Of a DNA stretch of 64,000 nucleotides, positions 18,401-26,104 are shown piece by piece; within the stretch, counting starts at the first letter, position 1, and every line of letters begins with the position of its first letter. The stretch lies in assembly GCF_003865095.1 (NCBI RefSeq), contig NZ_BHYK01000004.1, positions 143,631-207,630 of the forward strand. The letters are read 5' to 3'. The position numbers and the translations under genes were made by a program. The stretch is from Clostridium tagluense. Its GTDB lineage: Bacteria > Bacillota > Clostridia > Clostridiales > Clostridiaceae. The notes below the pieces were generated by a model. The model was not told where the DNA came from. It made no database searches and saw nothing but the letters and a program-made list of their open reading frames with translations.

Positions 18401-20909
18401 ATGCAAGAATACTTTGGCATTTAAGCGTTCCCGAAACATAATCTACTTTTGAAAGCATAGTCTGAATTTTTTCAATATAATAAACAGTACTATCTATATT
18501 GTTTTTGCTTAAGTACACCTGCGCCACTTTAATTAAGCTATCTATTATATATTTGTGAAACTCAGTATTCCCCTTATACTTCTGTATTGATAGATAGTAT
18601 TTTAGAGCTAAATCAATATGCCCCTCTTCTTCATGCAAACCTGCAAGCTCCATAATAAGCTTTATGTTTTTAACTGGATCCCAGTCATAATTTATTATAG
18701 ATATAGCTTTAGTTAAATTTTTTATTGCATCACTTCTATTTTTTAGAAGCTTCATTTTTTCAGCATTCTCAATGCAATAATCAATAATCTTTTCCTCTTG
18801 ATTAGATTTTTCTAAGTGATAAATTAATTCCTCAATATATTCCTTGCCACCCTGCTTATATTGGTTTTCAAGCACTAGCGAAGCCAATTTATGCATGCTT
18901 TTTCTGTCTTTCGACCCGATTTTTTCATACATAAGACTTTTAAGAAATTTATTGTAAAAATCAAATACAAAACCTCTATCCTCAATTTTTTTGCACAGTA
19001 TTCCCGAGGAAATAAGGCCTTCAATAGCTTTCTCTAAATCACTATTCTTCCTTTCAATAAAACTCACAATTATTTCTAAAGAAACAGCACTATTGAATAT
19101 TGATATTATTTGTAAAATATTATAATTTAATTGTCCCATTTCTTTAACTTGATTTAATAGTACTCCATGCATATCTGTTGGTACTATAAACTCAGAATAT
19201 TTATAATCTGTAGACCAATACCCCTTTTCACTATCTGCATAGATGTATTTTTTACTAAAAAAACTCTTTATAATTTCTTGCACAAATAATGGATTACCCT
19301 TTGTCTTTTCATATATACTAGCTACAAATTTATAGGGTATAGTAGGCATACTAAGAATACTTTGAATCATTCTACCTACTTCTTTTTCATCTAGCTCTTT
19401 TAAAAAAATATTAATTAAACCATTGCTCTTTGATATATTTTTATTGAATTCTGTAAATTTCTTATTTAGCACACATTCTCCGTCACAGTAGGACATTATG
19501 ACCATAATATTTTTATTTGGTAGTTTTTTTCTCGTAAGATATTCCATTAACTCTATGGTAAAATCATCAGCTAAGTGAAAATTATCAATAATAATAACTA
19601 TGGGTATGTTATTTATACATTCTTCAATAAATCCCGTTGCAGAATGTATAAGTCTAAACTTTTCCTTATGACCACTTAATGGCTCAGATGGTATTATATT
19701 CTTTTTGCCACTTAGTTCAGGGATAAATTTCACTAGCTCCGACTCATATTTTTCTAGCACTTCTGGTTCACATTCAGAAATGAATTGTTTTAATATATCT
19801 ATAAAAGCCTTATTAGTATTTTTAGTAGAATCATCCAAAATAAAACTACTATAAACATTTACTTTATTCAATGAAAAAATATATTTTACGGAATTAAGAA
19901 ACCTAGTTTTACCAATACCTGATTCTCCATGAATTAAGATAGTAGAATTATAGTTACTTTTATTTTTAATAGAATCATACATGTTAATAATTTTATTAAC
20001 TTCCTCATCTCTGCCTATCATTTTCAATTTAAAATTTAATTTTTCTATTTCTTCTTTTCTATGTGGTACATATTTCTTGCTAAAAACAATATTTATATCC
20101 ATAACTAGTTCTGAAATACTTTTGTATCTTTTTGTAGCATCACTATAAATCATTTTGTAGATTATTTTTTTAAATTTTGCATTAAAGTTTTCATTTTTAC
20201 TAATTATCTCCTGAATTTTAATCCCACTTTGATCTATAATCTCTTCATTAACACTGAAATTATGATCTTTACTTTTCATATATATAATAAAAAGTAATAC
20301 CCCTAGAGAATATATATCACTAGAAATACTGTCTTTTTCCCCTGCTAATATTTCTGGTGCCTTAAAATAATCAGCTTTATTTTCTTCCTTCCAGAAACCC
20401 TGTTTTTCAAGCTCCAAAGTGGCAAAATCTTTGAATTTAATGCAATGATTTTCACCATTTTCTATATTTGAAACTATGATATTAGATAAATTTATACCAC
20501 TATAAATAAAGCCTTTTAAGTGAAGATAGTTTATACTTTGACAAATTTCTATAAACATATCTAATATCTCTTCGTTTGGCATTTCACCTGAAATATCTAA
20601 AATGCTAAAGTTATCCTGCACATATTCATTTGTGTAAAAATACACTTTATCATTTAATTTTTTATTATCTAACAGATTAACCAAGTCAAAATCATATACT
20701 GATGTTATATTTTTACAGTCAATGTTAGTTAAACTAATAAACTCTTTTGTATAGAATTCTATTAATTCTTTTTTAAGATATTCTGAATTAATAATATTTA
20801 ATTGCACCGTATCATAATTTTTTATTATGTCATTAACTACATAACTGGAAACTACCCTGTTTTGCTTTATACATTTAACTATCCTATATCTATTGTTAAT
20901 AATTTCCAT
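15465..20909 (-). CDS. Pseudokinase-STAND ATPase-TPR-GAF-GGDEF-GAF signalling protein
   Basis: 1814 residues from ATG 20909 (AAGGAAG at 8 bases; a GTG at 20918 has no spacing). In order: protein-kinase-like domain (10-285), AAA/STAND ATPase with Walker A 'GESGIGKTRFL' (about 325-340), a long TPR-rich helical region (about 650-1190), GAF (about 1305-1475), GGDEF (about 1480-1635) and a second GAF (1650 to the end). The kinase lacks its key residues: the HRD loop reads 'IYSGINLSN', DFG reads 'DFA' and the VAIK lysine is not visible. The cyclase site is intact ('GGEEF' at about 1558) with an I-site 'RETD' five residues before it, so c-di-GMP synthesis with product inhibition is expected. It is probably cytoplasmic; no membrane segment seen. 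The layout parallels kinase-ATPase-GAF-histidine kinase sensors with the output swapped. Confidence 0.88.
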   Translation of the reverse strand: MEIINNRYRIVKCIKQNRVVSSYVVNDIIKNYDTVQLNIINSEYLKKELIEFYTKEFISLTNIDCKNITSVYDFDLVNLLDNKKLNDKVYFYTNEYVQDNFSILDISGEMPNEEILDMFIEICQSINYLHLKGFIYSGINLSNIIVSNIENGENHCIKFKDFATLELEKQGFWKEENKADYFKAPEILAGEKDSISSDIYSLGVLLFIIYMKSKDHNFSVNEEIIDQSGIKIQEIISKNENFNAKFKKIIYKMIYSDATKRYKSISELVMDINIVFSKKYVPHRKEEIEKLNFKLKMIGRDEEVNKIINMYDSIKNKSNYNSTILIHGESGIGKTRFLNSVKYIFSLNKVNVYSSFILDDSTKNTNKAFIDILKQFISECEPEVLEKYESELVKFIPELSGKKNIIPSEPLSGHKEKFRLIHSATGFIEECINNIPIVIIIDNFHLADDFTIELMEYLTRKKLPNKNIMVIMSYCDGECVLNKKFTEFNKNISKSNGLINIFLKELDEKEVGRMIQSILSMPTIPYKFVASIYEKTKGNPLFVQEIIKSFFSKKYIYADSEKGYWSTDYKYSEFIVPTDMHGVLLNQVKEMGQLNYNILQIISIFNSAVSLEIIVSFIERKNSDLEKAIEGLISSGILCKKIEDRGFVFDFYNKFLKSLMYEKIGSKDRKSMHKLASLVLENQYKQGGKEYIEELIYHLEKSNQEEKIIDYCIENAEKMKLLKNRSDAIKNLTKAISIINYDWDPVKNIKLIMELAGLHEEEGHIDLALKYYLSIQKYKGNTEFHKYIIDSLIKVAQVYLSKNNIDSTVYYIEKIQTMLSKVDYVSGTLKCQSILASVYDIKQDYESIQTICNSCIEKCIGEYEELKTIFYNHKGLAYLRSGRVQEALVIFEKNIEVCNKYNNIKGLIKSLNRIGVIYGDYYQEDNKAIKYFVEMKDLCEKNNMSSEEILALINIGATYFSKQQYEVSLQYFMEILKICKKYEDEFHIFYCYNSIASSYLKLGDYDNAYKYYELCNNELENYPNQGKEIGEFYFLAAEINYKFGDLKKAQLYIQQSLDIYEEDECIFKWQSQILNEYIMFHFRESGGNSNEIIKNIITIASKISSLSSRLNIFYDAIIFLNENGKQQYIPNILSEIKKIDIDIKDHRVYVKKLYVDGLRDKKKSIKIFKEALEYSNKYNELDIYWRVYTAMGDHYFDKKDYLYAVIYYFEACGILKDIINKLPVKCRLSYIKLNNALRPFNKFLVINRYYKENKDVKVLEVAPVNVKDEVGLLSLLEQVNHKDILKNKNFIKSIKKIYSSSLHEDIHDISDVLENLQEDNGKNLELIIDYLSYITLATRGTIIINDNDKGYKVIASSDRRYELPQNQEALSKILTGERPVLVGDVSLEQNINGDTNSINNTLKAFICIPIIMENANEKGFIKSERRKNIQGSKDVIGYVYIESQRVLNNLNNDSMKKCMELSKVIGIIIEKYKFRLTASIDKLTGTLTRKYLEEALDEQIEISSQTGSEFSLIMYDLDYFKIINDKFGHRTGDYVLKRVCDVVMSNLRETDVVGRYGGEEFIVILPGTGVCDAELIAEKLRTKIEGQKILDNRREVTVSLGVASYPLHGEWQDELVERVDQALYVAKQQGRNRYDIWNSEFSKKAKRTDRLTGIISGNTIQDHRNVLAMIELIELTNINIAREDKIYNLLGRIIEITEAQKGILFIMDKDNIIDKYSRKIFKNEWMDIHTYNENIIKSVIKSKQGVCKIDWDTITEYDTVTGVPNWQSVMVIPLIQGDIVKGVLYLTESTVTKEFGFEDFNFVNTLGKIIVPIL

Positions 20910-20950
20910 CTTAATCACTTCCTTAAATATTAATTAATTCATAACCTGAA

Positions 20951-20988
20951 GTGATAGAATCCTAAAATCACCTTTGATTCTGTATCAC
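20951..20988 (-). promoter_or_regulatory. Leader hairpin of the giant GGDEF gene
   Basis: GTGATAGAATC (20951-20961) pairs with GATTCTGTATCAC (20976-20988) with one bulge, about 40 bases upstream of the start codon. No T run follows, so a leader structure or operator is more likely than a terminator. Confidence 0.4.
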
Positions 20989-21198
20989 AATACAAATATA
21001 ACATATTTTTTGTATATCATCATCACTTTCCAGAAAAATATTTCTATAATTTCCTATTTTTTATAATCTCTTTAAAATTTGTACTTATCTATGATTATAA
21101 CAAATTCTCATAGAGTTTAGCTTTTTTCTTAATAAAACGTCAAATATCAGTACTAAAACAACATTTGCAATACTGTTGTTGCATGCATAGGAATTGAA

Positions 21199-22149
21199 TT
21201 ACATCACTTTCAAGCTTTTTTTTGCTTCAGTGTTAATAATAATTATGCCTACTATAACTAAAATAACTGCCATTATAACCTTAGTTCCGACCACCCTTTC
21301 GCCTAGAAGCACATAAGATAAAAACACACCAAATAAAGGTATAGAAAATTTATATATAGTAACCTTTCCAACTGCATTATATTTAAGTAAAACTGTCCAT
21401 ATAGAAAAAGCGGCGGCGGATATAAACCCTAAGTATAAAAGCAATACTGACCCTTTAAAACTAAAATCTAATCCCCTGCCTCCTCCAGCAAATCCTGTCA
21501 ATATCAAAAATATAGAACCGATAAATAGCTGGTATCCTGAAATTACGAAGGTTGGTATGTCTTTTGCAATCTTTTTGGTGTATATACCAGCTAAGGAACT
21601 TACCAAACTAGAAATTATTACAAATCCATCTCCTGTTAATGTAAACCCACCTTGAATTTTCGCACCATTCATATTTACAATAGCTACACCTGTAAATCCA
21701 ATCACTACTCCTATTATTCTTCTAAAACTGAGTTTGTCTTCTTCATAAAAAAAATGAGCTATAATAACACTGAAAAATGTAGTTGTAGCTGCCAATATAG
21801 AACCCTTTGTACCACTAGTATTTGAAAGCCCTATGTAAAAAAATACATACTGTATGGAGGTTTGTACAAATCCTAAAAAGGCTACCTTACATATATCTTC
21901 CCTTCTTACCTTTAAAGATCTTCCTGTTATGATGCAAAATATAAATACCATAAGAGCCGATACTAAAAATCTAAAACCTGCAAAAAGTATCTTTTGATAA
22001 GTATCATTTCCTGCTATAGAAAATACCTGATAACCTACCTTTACTGACGGAAAAGCACTTCCCCATAAAAAACAACTTATAAGTGCTAGAATCATAATCA
22101 TATATGGTTTATTAAATATTATATTTTCTTCATCTTTATTAATTTTCAA
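21199..22149 (-). CDS. EamA-family (DMT superfamily) transporter
   Basis: 316 residues with about ten hydrophobic helices in two EamA repeats: the first opens with 'ALISCFLWGSAFPSVKVGY' and the second begins near 'GDGFVIISSLVSSLAGIYTKKIA'. The family exports amino acids, metabolites or drugs; the substrate is not predictable. The start is TTG 22149 with AAAAGGAGAG upstream. It has no obvious partner and lies downstream of the methionine aminopeptidase behind a terminator, so it is probably transcribed alone. Confidence 0.9.
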   Translation of the reverse strand: MKINKDEENIIFNKPYMIMILALISCFLWGSAFPSVKVGYQVFSIAGNDTYQKILFAGFRFLVSALMVFIFCIITGRSLKVRREDICKVAFLGFVQTSIQYVFFYIGLSNTSGTKGSILAATTTFFSVIIAHFFYEEDKLSFRRIIGVVIGFTGVAIVNMNGAKIQGGFTLTGDGFVIISSLVSSLAGIYTKKIAKDIPTFVISGYQLFIGSIFLILTGFAGGGRGLDFSFKGSVLLLYLGFISAAAFSIWTVLLKYNAVGKVTIYKFSIPLFGVFLSYVLLGERVVGTKVIMAVILVIVGIIIINTEAKKSLKVM

Positions 22150-22213
22150 TTATATCTCTCCTTTTGATTATGTTTATAGAACTAAGCTTTTACCCCTATT
22201 ATCCATTTAACCT

Positions 22214-22242
22214 TAAAAACACCCCCAATAATTGGGGGTGTT
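22214..22242 (-). terminator. Terminator of the methionine aminopeptidase gene
   Basis: AACACCCCCAAT / ATTGGGGGTGTT, a GC-rich perfect stem 20 bases after the stop codon, followed on the minus strand by TTTTAA. Confidence 0.9.
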
Positions 22243-22261
22243 AAAAATGTATAGTACAGTT

Positions 22262-23125
22262 CTATGTTAGTATCTCATATCCTGTTTCAGTAACACGTAT
22301 GGTATGTTCCCACTGAGATGATAATGACCCGTCAATTGTAACAGCTGTCCAATCATCTTCAAGTACATCCGCTTCTGGGCTACCAATATTAATCATAGGC
22401 TCAATAGTAAAGGTCATATTAGGTAGTAATATTGTACCCTCTCCCTTTTTGCCTATATGAGGTACAAAGGGTTCTTCATGAAACTCAAGTCCAACGCCGT
22501 GTCCACCATAATCATATACTACAGAATATCCAAGACTTTCCGCATGCTGTTGAATCGCATTCCCTATATCTCCAAGGGTATTATAAGGTTTAACCTGCTG
22601 TATTCCAAGATCTAAACACTCTTTTGATACACGTACCAAGTCTATTGCTTCTTTTGATGCTTCACCCATTATAAACATTCTATTAGCATCGCCATAATAG
22701 CCATCTAATATACAAGTCACATCTACATTAACTATATCGCCATCTTTTAAAACTGTATCATCAGGTATGCCATGGCATATTACATCATTTATTGATGTAC
22801 ATACACTTTTAGGAAAACCACCATAGCCTAGTGGTGCTGGATATGCATTATGCTCAACAGTATATTCATGCACCCAAGTATTTATTTCATTTGTAGTTAC
22901 TCCGACTTTTATCCGCTCTCCCACCATATCAAGTATCTCGTGAGTTAGCTTGCAACTCTTCCTTATACCATCTATTTGTTCCTCTGTTTTCATTATATCC
23001 CTAGGTATTTTATAACCCACTTTTTGTTCTATATTACTTATAAATATATCCTGCTCCATATGGCATTTTTTGTATTTCTTCCCACTGCCACACCAACAAA
23101 TATCATTTCGTGATAATATGCTCAT
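22262..23125 (-). CDS. map: Methionine aminopeptidase with N-terminal SEC-C zinc motif
   Basis: 287 residues from ATG 23125 (GGGAGG upstream). Residues 1-20 carry a SEC-C motif 'CWCGSGKKYKKCH', a small zinc knuckle shared with SecA, which helps ribosome or protein association in related clostridial enzymes. The type I aminopeptidase core follows with its five metal ligands: Asp in 'VDVTCILDG', Asp in 'GDANRMF', His in 'YGGHGVGLEFHEE', Glu in 'TIEPMI' and Glu in 'QWEHTIRV'. It removes the initiator methionine from nascent proteins. Not in the ribosomal-protein operon, so this may be an extra copy. Monocistronic. Confidence 0.95.
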   Translation of the reverse strand: MSILSRNDICWCGSGKKYKKCHMEQDIFISNIEQKVGYKIPRDIMKTEEQIDGIRKSCKLTHEILDMVGERIKVGVTTNEINTWVHEYTVEHNAYPAPLGYGGFPKSVCTSINDVICHGIPDDTVLKDGDIVNVDVTCILDGYYGDANRMFIMGEASKEAIDLVRVSKECLDLGIQQVKPYNTLGDIGNAIQQHAESLGYSVVYDYGGHGVGLEFHEEPFVPHIGKKGEGTILLPNMTFTIEPMINIGSPEADVLEDDWTAVTIDGSLSSQWEHTIRVTETGYEILT

Positions 23126-23663
23126 TATATTTCCTCCCAATTAGAATTATTCAAGCCATCAATTACAATTTAGTTTAACGACATATGCTTATTTCTAAGT
23201 GATCTTGAATCCTCAAGATTATATGCTATATTGATAGTTTCACTTTTAATTATAGTTTATAATTGTAAGTATTCAACCTTATTCCAAAATTTTTTTTATA
23301 AATTGTCCTAAGATACGGTTTTTTCAAGCTCTTTTTTTATATTATATGTATTATATTATATATATTATATTTTCAATATCATATATTTCTATTTTTAGTG
23401 TAAATAATATATATATTTACATTTAATATTACAAATTTTGTCGTAAAATATATTATTTGTGATATTAATAAGTAATACTGTGATTTTCGCTCTTAATAGT
23501 GTAAAATATATTATATCTTTATATTCCATGAATTTAAATTTTTGTTCATATGTGGTTTTTTTTCATTAAAAATAGCCTTTAATATTAATTTAAATATTAA
23601 AACTCATTTAAATTATATAAAATTACTTAATTGTTTATATTTAAGTTGGGATGTGATGTGATT
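23126..23663. other. Long AT-rich intergenic region between divergent genes
   Basis: 538 bases separating map (minus) from the HD-GYP gene (plus), containing long TA-rich runs around 23330-23480. The only clear structure is a 7-bp palindrome pair ATCTTGA (23202-23208) / TCAAGAT (23213-23219), a possible operator near the map promoter. No ORF with a ribosome site and no riboswitch that I recognise, including no c-di-GMP aptamer. Confidence 0.4.
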
Positions 23664-24782
23664 ATGCGACTTGTACCAATAGAATTTGTAAAACCAGGAG
23701 ATTCCTTGGCTAAAACTATATTCGATAATGACGGAAGGGTTTTATTAAGGGAAGGTGTTACATTAACCGAAAATTTTTTATTAAGAATTAAGGGGTTACA
23801 AATTTATTCTGTTTATATTAATGATAAATATAGCGACATTATAATTGAAGATGTAATAAAACCCGAGTTACGCCAAACTGCTATAAAAGCTATAAAAGAT
23901 ACCTTCTACAGCTTAGAAAAATACAGTTTATATTCTAATGATGCAAATTTCAACAAAAAAAAATTTGCAAAAGAGAAGCAATCCTATTTTGAATCTATAG
24001 GGAATATTGCTAAAGATATAATTGACGAAATTATAAGCAAGAAAAACGTAATGATTAATCTGGTAGCCATTAAAAGTATGGATAATTACACCTACCAACA
24101 TAGTGTAAATGTAGCTATAATTTCTCTAGTACTCGGTGTTCAATTGCAACTAAATCAAGCTGATCTTTATACTTTATGTATGGGTGCACTTATACATGAC
24201 ATAGGTAAAGTTCTTATTCCAAAAGAAATAATTCTAAAACCTGGTCCCTTAACTGAAGAAGAGTTTAAAATTATGAAAGAGCATACTACTAAAGGATATG
24301 ATTATTTAAAGGATTCTTTGGATATATCTGCTCCATCTAGAATCGTAACCCTTCAACATCATGAAAAAGTTAATGGATGCGGATATCCAGATAATATAAA
24401 GGATAAATCTATAAATAGATTTGCTAGAATTGTTGCTATTGCCGATGTGTATGATGCCCTTACCTCAGACAGGCCTTATAAAAAAGCTATGTGCCCTAAT
24501 AATGCTATAGAGTATATTTTCGCCCATAGTGATACTCAATTTGATTATAAAATGGTTAAAGCATTTTCCAAGGCTGTTGTCCCTTTCCCACCTGGAACCC
24601 TAGTTAAACTTAACACTGGTGATATCTGTGTGGTAACAAAGGTATTTCCTACCTATGCTTTAAGGCCGGAGGTTAAAATTATAAAAAGTGGCGGTTATTA
24701 TAATTCCCAAGAGGTTGGGATAACTATTTCATTGGTAGAGAAGTTAGATTTAGTAATCGAAAATATTGAATTTACTATTTAA
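23664..24782 (+). CDS. HD-GYP domain protein, predicted c-di-GMP phosphodiesterase
   Basis: 372 residues from ATG 23664; TTG and GTG codons lie in frame just upstream and the ribosome site is weak, so the start is uncertain by up to 11 codons. An N-terminal beta-rich segment (about 1-60, 'VPIEFVKPGDSLAKTI') precedes an HD-GYP domain: 'IHDIGK' (about 178), 'HHEKVNGCGYP' (about 231-241) and the downstream 'ADVYDALTSDRPYK'. The family hydrolyses c-di-GMP, linear pGpG or 3',3'-cGAMP. With no receiver domain it is a stand-alone enzyme, and it would oppose the GGDEF protein encoded 3 kb away. Confidence 0.9.
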   Translation: MRLVPIEFVKPGDSLAKTIFDNDGRVLLREGVTLTENFLLRIKGLQIYSVYINDKYSDIIIEDVIKPELRQTAIKAIKDTFYSLEKYSLYSNDANFNKKKFAKEKQSYFESIGNIAKDIIDEIISKKNVMINLVAIKSMDNYTYQHSVNVAIISLVLGVQLQLNQADLYTLCMGALIHDIGKVLIPKEIILKPGPLTEEEFKIMKEHTTKGYDYLKDSLDISAPSRIVTLQHHEKVNGCGYPDNIKDKSINRFARIVAIADVYDALTSDRPYKKAMCPNNAIEYIFAHSDTQFDYKMVKAFSKAVVPFPPGTLVKLNTGDICVVTKVFPTYALRPEVKIIKSGGYYNSQEVGITISLVEKLDLVIENIEFTI

Positions 24783-24786
24783 TATG

Positions 24787-24824
24787 CATAGGTTATTATC
24801 CATTAGATTATAACCTATGTTTTT
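24787..24824. terminator. Bidirectional terminator between convergent genes
   Basis: CATAGGTTAT (24787-24796) pairs with ATAACCTATG (24810-24819), followed by T-rich sequence on the plus strand. It serves the HD-GYP gene and probably also the convergent small gene. Confidence 0.75.
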
Positions 24825-25077
24825 ATATCCTTTTAATATATTCATGTTTATTAGAGCCTGCGTTAGCTACTAGATTATTGTTAGCTATTTCTGTAGCTTC
24901 TTCTATATTTTTTGCCTTAAACATTATAGTTCCACCATTTCTATTATACATTCCCCCACAAATTAGATACTTAGAGGAATGATTAGCCTTGCCCTTACTC
25001 GTAGCATAAGTTATCGCTAAACTTTCATTCCCATCTTGCGAATAATTAATTTTGACCCATAAATCCTTTGTTTCCAT
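24823..25077 (-). CDS. Small protein of unknown function under a LexA-type promoter
   Basis: 84 residues with a good ribosome site (CTGGAGGT, 9 bases from the ATG). The sequence starts 'METKDLWVKINYSQDGNES', has a Gly/Asn-rich middle ('CGGMYNRNGGTI') and an Ala/Asn-rich end. It has no signal peptide, no membrane helix and no domain I recognise; small alpha/beta proteins of this kind occur in clostridia. The interest is its promoter: a TTGACT-17-TATACT element with a LexA-type palindrome in the spacer, which predicts induction on DNA damage. An AT-rich hairpin followed by T residues lies in its leader. Confidence 0.7.
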   Translation of the reverse strand: METKDLWVKINYSQDGNESLAITYATSKGKANHSSKYLICGGMYNRNGGTIMFKAKNIEEATEIANNNLVANAGSNKHEYIKRI

Positions 25078-25176
25078 ATGGTTTTACCTCCAGTTAAATC
25101 ATCTACTAAAGTAGTCCATCAAAAATACAGTTCAGCTGTAAATTCAAGTTGCTATAAAACACAATAACTATATATT

Positions 25177-25200
25177 AAAAAATACTTCGCAGGTATTTTT
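25177..25200 (-). promoter_or_regulatory. Leader hairpin, possible attenuator
   Basis: On the minus strand AAAAATAC-ctgcgaa-GTATTTTTT, about 20 bases after the predicted transcription start of the small gene and followed by T residues. The stem is short and AT-rich, so termination would be weak. Confidence 0.3.
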
Positions 25201-25220
25201 AGTCTTAATACTATATTGAT

Positions 25221-25249
25221 AGTATATCGAACGTTTGTTCGTAAGTCAA
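25221..25249 (-). promoter_or_regulatory. Sigma-A promoter of the small LexA-box gene
   Basis: Minus strand TTGACT (25249-25244), a 17-base spacer and TATACT (25226-25221). Both hexamers are one base from consensus, with ideal spacing. Confidence 0.75.
25228..25241. promoter_or_regulatory. LexA-type operator
   Basis: CGAACGTTTGTTCG fits the Gram-positive LexA pattern GAAC-N4-GTTC and occupies the promoter spacer, where a bound repressor would block RNA polymerase. Confidence 0.65.
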
Positions 25250-25304
25250 TAGATTTTATAATTTTTTAATGCCTTTGCTAAATATATATGTTTGTCCTAT
25301 AATA

Positions 25305-25355
25305 AATATTACTCCTAATAAGTACTATTAATAATACTTATTAGGAGTAATATTT
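25305..25355 (-). terminator. Terminator of the ABC/two-component operon
   Basis: A 20-base perfect stem (25305-25324 with 25335-25354) about 45 bases beyond the response-regulator stop codon. The arms are AT-rich with a central CTCCTAATAAG/CTTATTAGGAG. It also insulates the LexA-controlled gene. Confidence 0.75.
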
Positions 25356-25399
25356 TAAAAAATCTAAAGGACTAAAAAGGTACAAATTTAGAATATTTT

Positions 25400-26095
25400 T
25401 TACACCCTAAGCCTGTACCCAGTACCCCAAACCGTTTCAATATATTGAGGAGCAGACGTAGATACCTCAATTTTTTCTCTGACTCTTCCAATATGCACTG
25501 TAACAGTTGCAGTATCTCCTATAGCATCAAACCCCCAAATTTTTTCAAATAATTCATTTTTGCTAAATACTCTATTGGGGTTTTCAGCCAAATATAACAA
25601 TAGTTCAAATTCTTTTTGAGCTAAATTTATTTCAGCCCCATTCATAAATACCTGCCTACAATCTTTTTTTATTTCTAGCCCTCTTATTATAAGAGTATCG
25701 CTTTTTACACTTTTGTTAAATTTATTCTTTATTCTTTCATAATTTCGAATATGTGACTTAACTCTAGCAACTAGTTCACTAGGATTGAAGGGCTTTGTAA
25801 TATAGTCATCTGCACCAAGACTTAAACCTTTTATTTTATCAATATCTTCTTTTTTTGCAGAAACCATTAAAACTGGAATGTCCTTCTCTTCTTGCAAACT
25901 ACGCAAAATAGTATACCCATCCATTTTAGGAAGCATAACATCAAGAATTAACAAGTCAAATTGATTTGTTTTTAATGCATTTAGTCCATCTACTCCATTA
26001 TTACATACAATAACTTCAAAGCCTTCGAGCTCTAAATAGTCTTTTTCAAGTTCAGCAATGCATTCATCATCTTCAACTATTAAAATCCTTTTCAT
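25400..26095 (-). CDS. OmpR/PhoB-family response regulator
   Basis: 231 residues: receiver domain (1-115) with acidic pocket Glu8-Asp9-Asp10 and phospho-acceptor Asp52 ('LLILDVMLP'), then a winged-helix DNA-binding domain (about 135-231) ending 'TVWGTGYRL'. It would be phosphorylated by the histidine kinase encoded 9 bases upstream, and probably controls the linked ABC transporter genes. ATG with GAGGATT upstream. Last gene of the cluster. Confidence 0.95.
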   Translation of the reverse strand: MKRILIVEDDECIAELEKDYLELEGFEVIVCNNGVDGLNALKTNQFDLLILDVMLPKMDGYTILRSLQEEKDIPVLMVSAKKEDIDKIKGLSLGADDYITKPFNPSELVARVKSHIRNYERIKNKFNKSVKSDTLIIRGLEIKKDCRQVFMNGAEINLAQKEFELLLYLAENPNRVFSKNELFEKIWGFDAIGDTATVTVHIGRVREKIEVSTSAPQYIETVWGTGYRLRV

Positions 26096-26104
26096 AATAA
26101 TCCT

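Noticed and set aside
23174-23186. TTAACGACAT match to the 531-682 arm
   Set aside because: Short match without a partner arm; such an 8-10-mer is expected by chance in a window this size.
23126-23663. c-di-GMP riboswitch before the HD-GYP gene
   Set aside because: No match to the conserved cores of either class was found; the region is mainly TA-rich.
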